From Anaerolineae bacterium (GTDB taxonomy: Bacteria > Chloroflexota > Anaerolineae > Promineifilales > Promineifilaceae), in NCBI GenBank assembly GCA_023382655.1, contig JAHDWK010000001.1, forward strand, positions 173,089 to 237,088: 64,000 nt of DNA, in the 5' to 3' direction. A program made the translations under genes and the position numbers. Positions within the stretch are counted from its first letter, which is position 1. Every line of letters begins with the position of its first letter. Below the pieces are notes generated by a model. It was not told the DNA's origin. It did no database searches and was given only the letters and a program-made list of their open reading frames with translations. Positions 61,519 through 64,000 of the stretch are shown piece by piece.

Positions 61519-61755
61519 TTATTGATCCAACTTCCGTTCCATCGGCATCATTGACCACTGCTTACAGGACAGGCAACGGACGCTGACTCGTTTCCCTTTG
61601 GACACCGCTTTGTAGCGGACGCCGCCAATGTCCCACACCGACTGGACAAAACCACACTTGGGGCAGGGTAGCAGCCAACTTTCAGACTCCGCCTGTATTG
61701 CCGCTGACCATTTGGCGGGCAACAAAGTGGTCACGAATTTTTGAATGAAGGTCAT
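61519..61755 (-). CDS. Small zinc-ribbon-like protein
   Basis: A 78-aa protein. One pair is CPKCG (about residues 31-35) and another is CLSCK (about 61-65), the spacing of a zinc ribbon. The end WSMMPMERKLDQ resembles a nucleic-acid- or protein-binding tail. The start at 61755 follows AAGGTGG and lies 16 nt after the M42 peptidase stop, so it is in the same operon. The frame is open further upstream within the peptidase, but that has no ribosome site. Function is unknown. Confidence 0.75.
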   Translation of the reverse strand: MTFIQKFVTTLLPAKWSAAIQAESESWLLPCPKCGFVQSVWDIGGVRYKAVSKGKRVSVRCLSCKQWSMMPMERKLDQ

Positions 61756-61771
61756 GGCTATTCCACCTTCA

Positions 61772-62764
61772 CTAAAGCTCAATCGGTTTGGCGAGGAGTT
61801 CGACCAGGAGTTTGATGGAGTTTTCCACGTCGTCGGCGTGCACGGTTTCGCTTGGGGAGTGGACGTAACGGCAGGGGATGGAGATACAGCCGGCAGCCGC
61901 GCCGCCATTGGCTATCTGAATGGAGCGAGCGTCGGTGGAGCCGCCGGTTAATACTTCCAATTGGTAAGGGATGTCGGCTTCCTGTGCTCGTTTTTTCATG
62001 AGTTGCACCAACCCGTGGTGGGCGATCATGCCCGCATCTTTGACTTTGACGGCCGTGCCCTTGCCCAGACTCACGGCCATGGGGGCGGCTTCGGGCACGT
62101 CGCCGGTGGTGGTTACGTCCAGAGCAATGCCTACATCCGGGTCAAGGTGGTTGGCGGCGGCTTCCGCGCCGCGTGTGCCTACCTCTTCCTGAACGCTGAA
62201 AACGAAGTAGACATCATGGGGCGTCTTTTTGAGCCGTTTCATCGCTTCAATAGCGACCACGCAACCAATGCGGTCGTCCATGCTTTTGGCGCTGAGCATC
62301 TTGCCGTTGGCTACAAATTCGCGGTGGAAACCGGCGGCATCGCCCACCTGCACCGGGCAATCTTCACGGCTGGTGGCGCCCACATCAATGAAAAACTTTT
62401 CCAGCCCATGAATTTTGCTCCGGTCGGTGATGCGGTCACTGTGGATGATCCCCACACGGCCGTCGGCAAACTGCACCCGCCCACCCAACAAGGTATGCGG
62501 CAGGACGCCACCGATATTGGTGAAACGGCAAAACCCTTCTTCCGTGATGTGGGTGATCATGACGCCAATTTCATCCATGTGGGCCGCCACCATCACCTTC
62601 AGGCCGCTGCCGTCGCCTTTTTTGTGGGCAATCAGGTTGCCCATCGCATCCACCGAAATGTCGTCGGCGTACTTTTTAATTTCCGGCAGGATGAGGGTAC
62701 GCATCTGGTCTTCAAAGCCGGAGGGGCCATAGGCTTCTACAAGTTTTTTGATCAGGTCGTTCAT
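61772..62764 (-). CDS. M42-family metallo-aminopeptidase, copy 1
   Basis: A 330-aa dinuclear zinc/cobalt aminopeptidase of the M42 (FrvX/TET) group, whose members form large dodecameric cages that trim peptides. The metal His-Asp is in VAAHMDEIGVMI near residue 62, the central Asp in KSMDDRIGC, the catalytic Glu-Glu in FSVQEEVGTRGAEAAA, and a further metal Asp/His in ALDVTTTGD...IPCRYVHSPSE. All are present. The paralogue at 62812-63849 lies just upstream in the same direction, so this is a tandem pair possibly forming a hetero-oligomer. Confidence 0.92.
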   Translation of the reverse strand: MNDLIKKLVEAYGPSGFEDQMRTLILPEIKKYADDISVDAMGNLIAHKKGDGSGLKVMVAAHMDEIGVMITHITEEGFCRFTNIGGVLPHTLLGGRVQFADGRVGIIHSDRITDRSKIHGLEKFFIDVGATSREDCPVQVGDAAGFHREFVANGKMLSAKSMDDRIGCVVAIEAMKRLKKTPHDVYFVFSVQEEVGTRGAEAAANHLDPDVGIALDVTTTGDVPEAAPMAVSLGKGTAVKVKDAGMIAHHGLVQLMKKRAQEADIPYQLEVLTGGSTDARSIQIANGGAAAGCISIPCRYVHSPSETVHADDVENSIKLLVELLAKPIEL

Positions 62765-62767
62765 ACT

Positions 62768-62820
62768 TTTGCCTTAGGCGTAATTGGGTAATTACTCAAT
62801 TACCCAATTACTCAATTACG
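62768..62820. repeat. AATTACC octamer array between the M42 genes
   Basis: GTAATTGGGTAATTACTC, then AATTACCCAATTACTCAATTACG, arranged as facing arms. It covers the full gap between the two M42 genes and the stop of the upstream copy. Confidence 0.82.
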
Positions 62821-63849
62821 TTTTACGATTTCTGTTGTTAATCCTTGCAAAGTTAGCTGTGCCAGCTTCACCACATGGGCGTAATCTTCCAGGTTAATCA
62901 TCATAGTGGGGGTGTGGGCGTAACGGCCGGGCACGGCGATGGTGGCGGCGGGGATGGGGCGGCGGACGCGCTGGATGACGGCCGTATTGGTGCCCCCCCC
63001 ACCTGGCTGCCGAATCTGGTAGGGGATGTTGTGGGTCACGGCCGTTTGCAAAATATGGCGAACCAGACGCGGGTCTTGCACCGTGACGGAATCCATCACA
63101 TAAATGGAGGAGCCTTTGCCCAGGGCCACATTGGGGCTGACGTCGTTTTTGTTAGGCAGGTCAAAGGCCGGCGTACATTCCAGCACCAGGGCCACATCGG
63201 GGTCAACGCTGTAGGCGGCGGCCTGTGCGCCACGCAGCCCCACTTCTTCCTGCACGGTGAAGGTGGCGTACAGATCAAAGGGGTACGGCCGTGCCCGCAG
63301 CAGTTCCACCAATGCCGCACAGCCCGCCCGGTTATCAAACGCTTTGGCCACGGCCGTGTCACCGAGTTCCTCATAGCTGGTTACAAAAGCGGCCCGGTCG
63401 CCCAGTTTCACTTTGCCTTTGGCCGCCTCTTCATTTTTAGCGCCGATGTCAATGCGCATGGCGTCCACTTTGACCACTGAATTGCGCTGCGCCGGGGTAG
63501 ACAGATGTACCGGCCGGCCGCCAATCACCCCCATCACCTTTTCCGGCCCCACCTGCACTACCTTGCCCAACAGGGTGCGGTCATCAAAACCGCCCACCGT
63601 GTCAAATTTCAAGGTGCCGTTGCTGTCATAGCCGGTGACCATCAGCCCCACTTCATCCATGTGCGCATCCACCATCACGCGCAGTGGCGACGCGCCGGTT
63701 CCTTTTTTCAAGGCGATGAGGTTGCCCAGCGTATCCACGCGCCATTCGTCCACATGGTCGGCAATCAGGTCACGGATAATCCGGCGCACTTCTTTTTCCT
63801 CGCCGGAAACGCCTACGGCTTCGGTCAGGTTTTTTAGTAGTTCGTTCAT
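62812..63849 (-). CDS. M42-family metallo-aminopeptidase, copy 2
   Basis: A 345-aa paralogue of the peptidase at 61772-62764. Metal and catalytic motifs are VDAHMDEVGLMV, AFDNRAGCAALVELL, FTVQEEVGLRGAQAAA and VPGRYAHTP. The start of both proteins (MN-(E/D)-LLKNLTEA) is alike. It is probably the first gene of the four-gene unit. The region just upstream is an AGTGAGC array. Confidence 0.92.
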   Translation of the reverse strand: MNELLKNLTEAVGVSGEEKEVRRIIRDLIADHVDEWRVDTLGNLIALKKGTGASPLRVMVDAHMDEVGLMVTGYDSNGTLKFDTVGGFDDRTLLGKVVQVGPEKVMGVIGGRPVHLSTPAQRNSVVKVDAMRIDIGAKNEEAAKGKVKLGDRAAFVTSYEELGDTAVAKAFDNRAGCAALVELLRARPYPFDLYATFTVQEEVGLRGAQAAAYSVDPDVALVLECTPAFDLPNKNDVSPNVALGKGSSIYVMDSVTVQDPRLVRHILQTAVTHNIPYQIRQPGGGGTNTAVIQRVRRPIPAATIAVPGRYAHTPTMMINLEDYAHVVKLAQLTLQGLTTEIVKRN

Positions 63850-63854
63850 AATAG

Positions 63855-63925
63855 TAACAAGTGAGTAGTGAGCAGTAAGCAGTGAGCGGTATAAAACTGC
63901 TCACTGCTCACTGCTTACTGCTTAC
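63855..63925. repeat. AGTGAGC heptamer array, facing arms
   Basis: AAGTGAGTAGTGAGCAGTAAG is followed by GCAGTGAGCGG and then ACTGCTCACTGCTCACTG and CTTACTGCTTACT. It is like 812-898 and 7042-7139. The stop codon of the gene to the right lies in it (63915). Confidence 0.87.
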
Positions 63926-64000
63926 TCTCTTCTTCCATCATCCCCGTCGCCAGTTTTCCCAGAAAATCCTCGTTCAGCCCGACAATAAATTCGCCCAGCA
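63915..64000 (-). CDS. 3' end of an unknown gene (partial)
   Basis: On the minus strand an open frame enters from the right edge and ends at 63915. It encodes the last 27 residues, beginning LGEFIVGLNEDFLGKLATG and ending in EEESKQ. The final few codons are made of repeat DNA. It is too short to assign; the gene would be the next one upstream of the M42 peptidases. Confidence 0.5.
   Translation of the reverse strand, partial: LGEFIVGLNEDFLGKLATGMMEEESKQ

Overview
The window is 64 kb of dense, mostly chromosomal-looking bacterial DNA with about 55 protein genes. I see no rRNA, tRNA, CRISPR array, phage or IS element. The gene content suggests a filamentous or biofilm-type member of the Chloroflexota (Anaerolineae/Ardenticatenia-like). 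The pointers are long secreted proteins with Thr-Pro linkers and PKD/CARDB domains, a Ser/Thr kinase fused to WD40 propellers, Uma2-type proteins, paired M42 peptidases, effector-associated (Death-like) domains and DUF4349 lipoproteins. This placement is an inference from content, not from a marker gene.

Two genome-wide sequence habits dominate the window. The palindrome ACGGCCGT occurs about 150 times (hand count; roughly one per 430 bp, against about one or two expected). It lies in genes on both strands and in intergenic DNA, where coding copies appear as Thr-Ala-Val, Asp/His/Asn-Gly-Arg or Arg-Pro. Most intergenic gaps also carry short arrays of 7-8 bp direct repeats arranged as two facing arms, for example ATTACCG, AGCAGTG, AATCTCCC and CATCACG. 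They resemble the STRR/heptamer repeats of filamentous cyanobacteria. Three such arrays sit in frame inside genes: one in guaA and two in an hyuA-like gene.

Layout. 0-8 kb: peroxiredoxin-like protein, GAF-PAS histidine kinase, polyprenyl diphosphate synthase, xanthine phosphoribosyltransferase with GMP synthase (purine salvage), and two paralogous membrane proteins. 8-13 kb: YefM-YoeB toxin-antitoxin pair with a clear promoter/operator, HyuA-like ATPase, MurJ and an FHA protein. 13.7-18.4 kb: DUF1232 protein, a lipoprotein with a glycosidase-like barrel, a membrane protein with two Death-like domains paired with a zinc-ribbon membrane protein, and LspA with a small zinc-binding protein. 18.6-26.3 kb: EEP-family nuclease/phosphatase, maleylpyruvate-isomerase-like protein with a TetR regulator, DEAD-box helicase, AlkZ-like protein, GNAT enzyme, a gene graveyard with molybdenum-hydroxylase and polynucleotide-kinase remnants, and an MFS exporter. 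26.2-29 kb: tungstate transporter TupABC with a ModE-like regulator and a perfect 14+14 nt inverted repeat between them. 29-30.4 kb: a small AT-richer island with a HigB/HigA-type pair and an unknown protein. 30.5-37.6 kb: imidazolonepropionase, a two-gene permease unit (DUF318 + TIGR03943), a propeller protein and an ABC exporter.

The 37.6-57.8 kb part is an envelope or extracellular locus. It holds a copper-amine-oxidase-like PKD protein, a di-heme peroxidase, a kinase with 14 WD40 repeats, and two giant modular proteins (1282 and 1580 aa) that share a module of about 450 aa, followed by a PD40 propeller protein. All four large secreted proteins end in the same kind of short tail (aromatic/aliphatic-YLP-hydrophobic-Arg/Lys), which looks like an undescribed C-terminal sorting or anchoring signal. 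57.9-64 kb: two DUF4349 proteins in tandem, a kinase-fold protein with a degenerate catalytic loop, small membrane and zinc-ribbon proteins, two M42 aminopeptidases in tandem, and the 3' end of one more gene.
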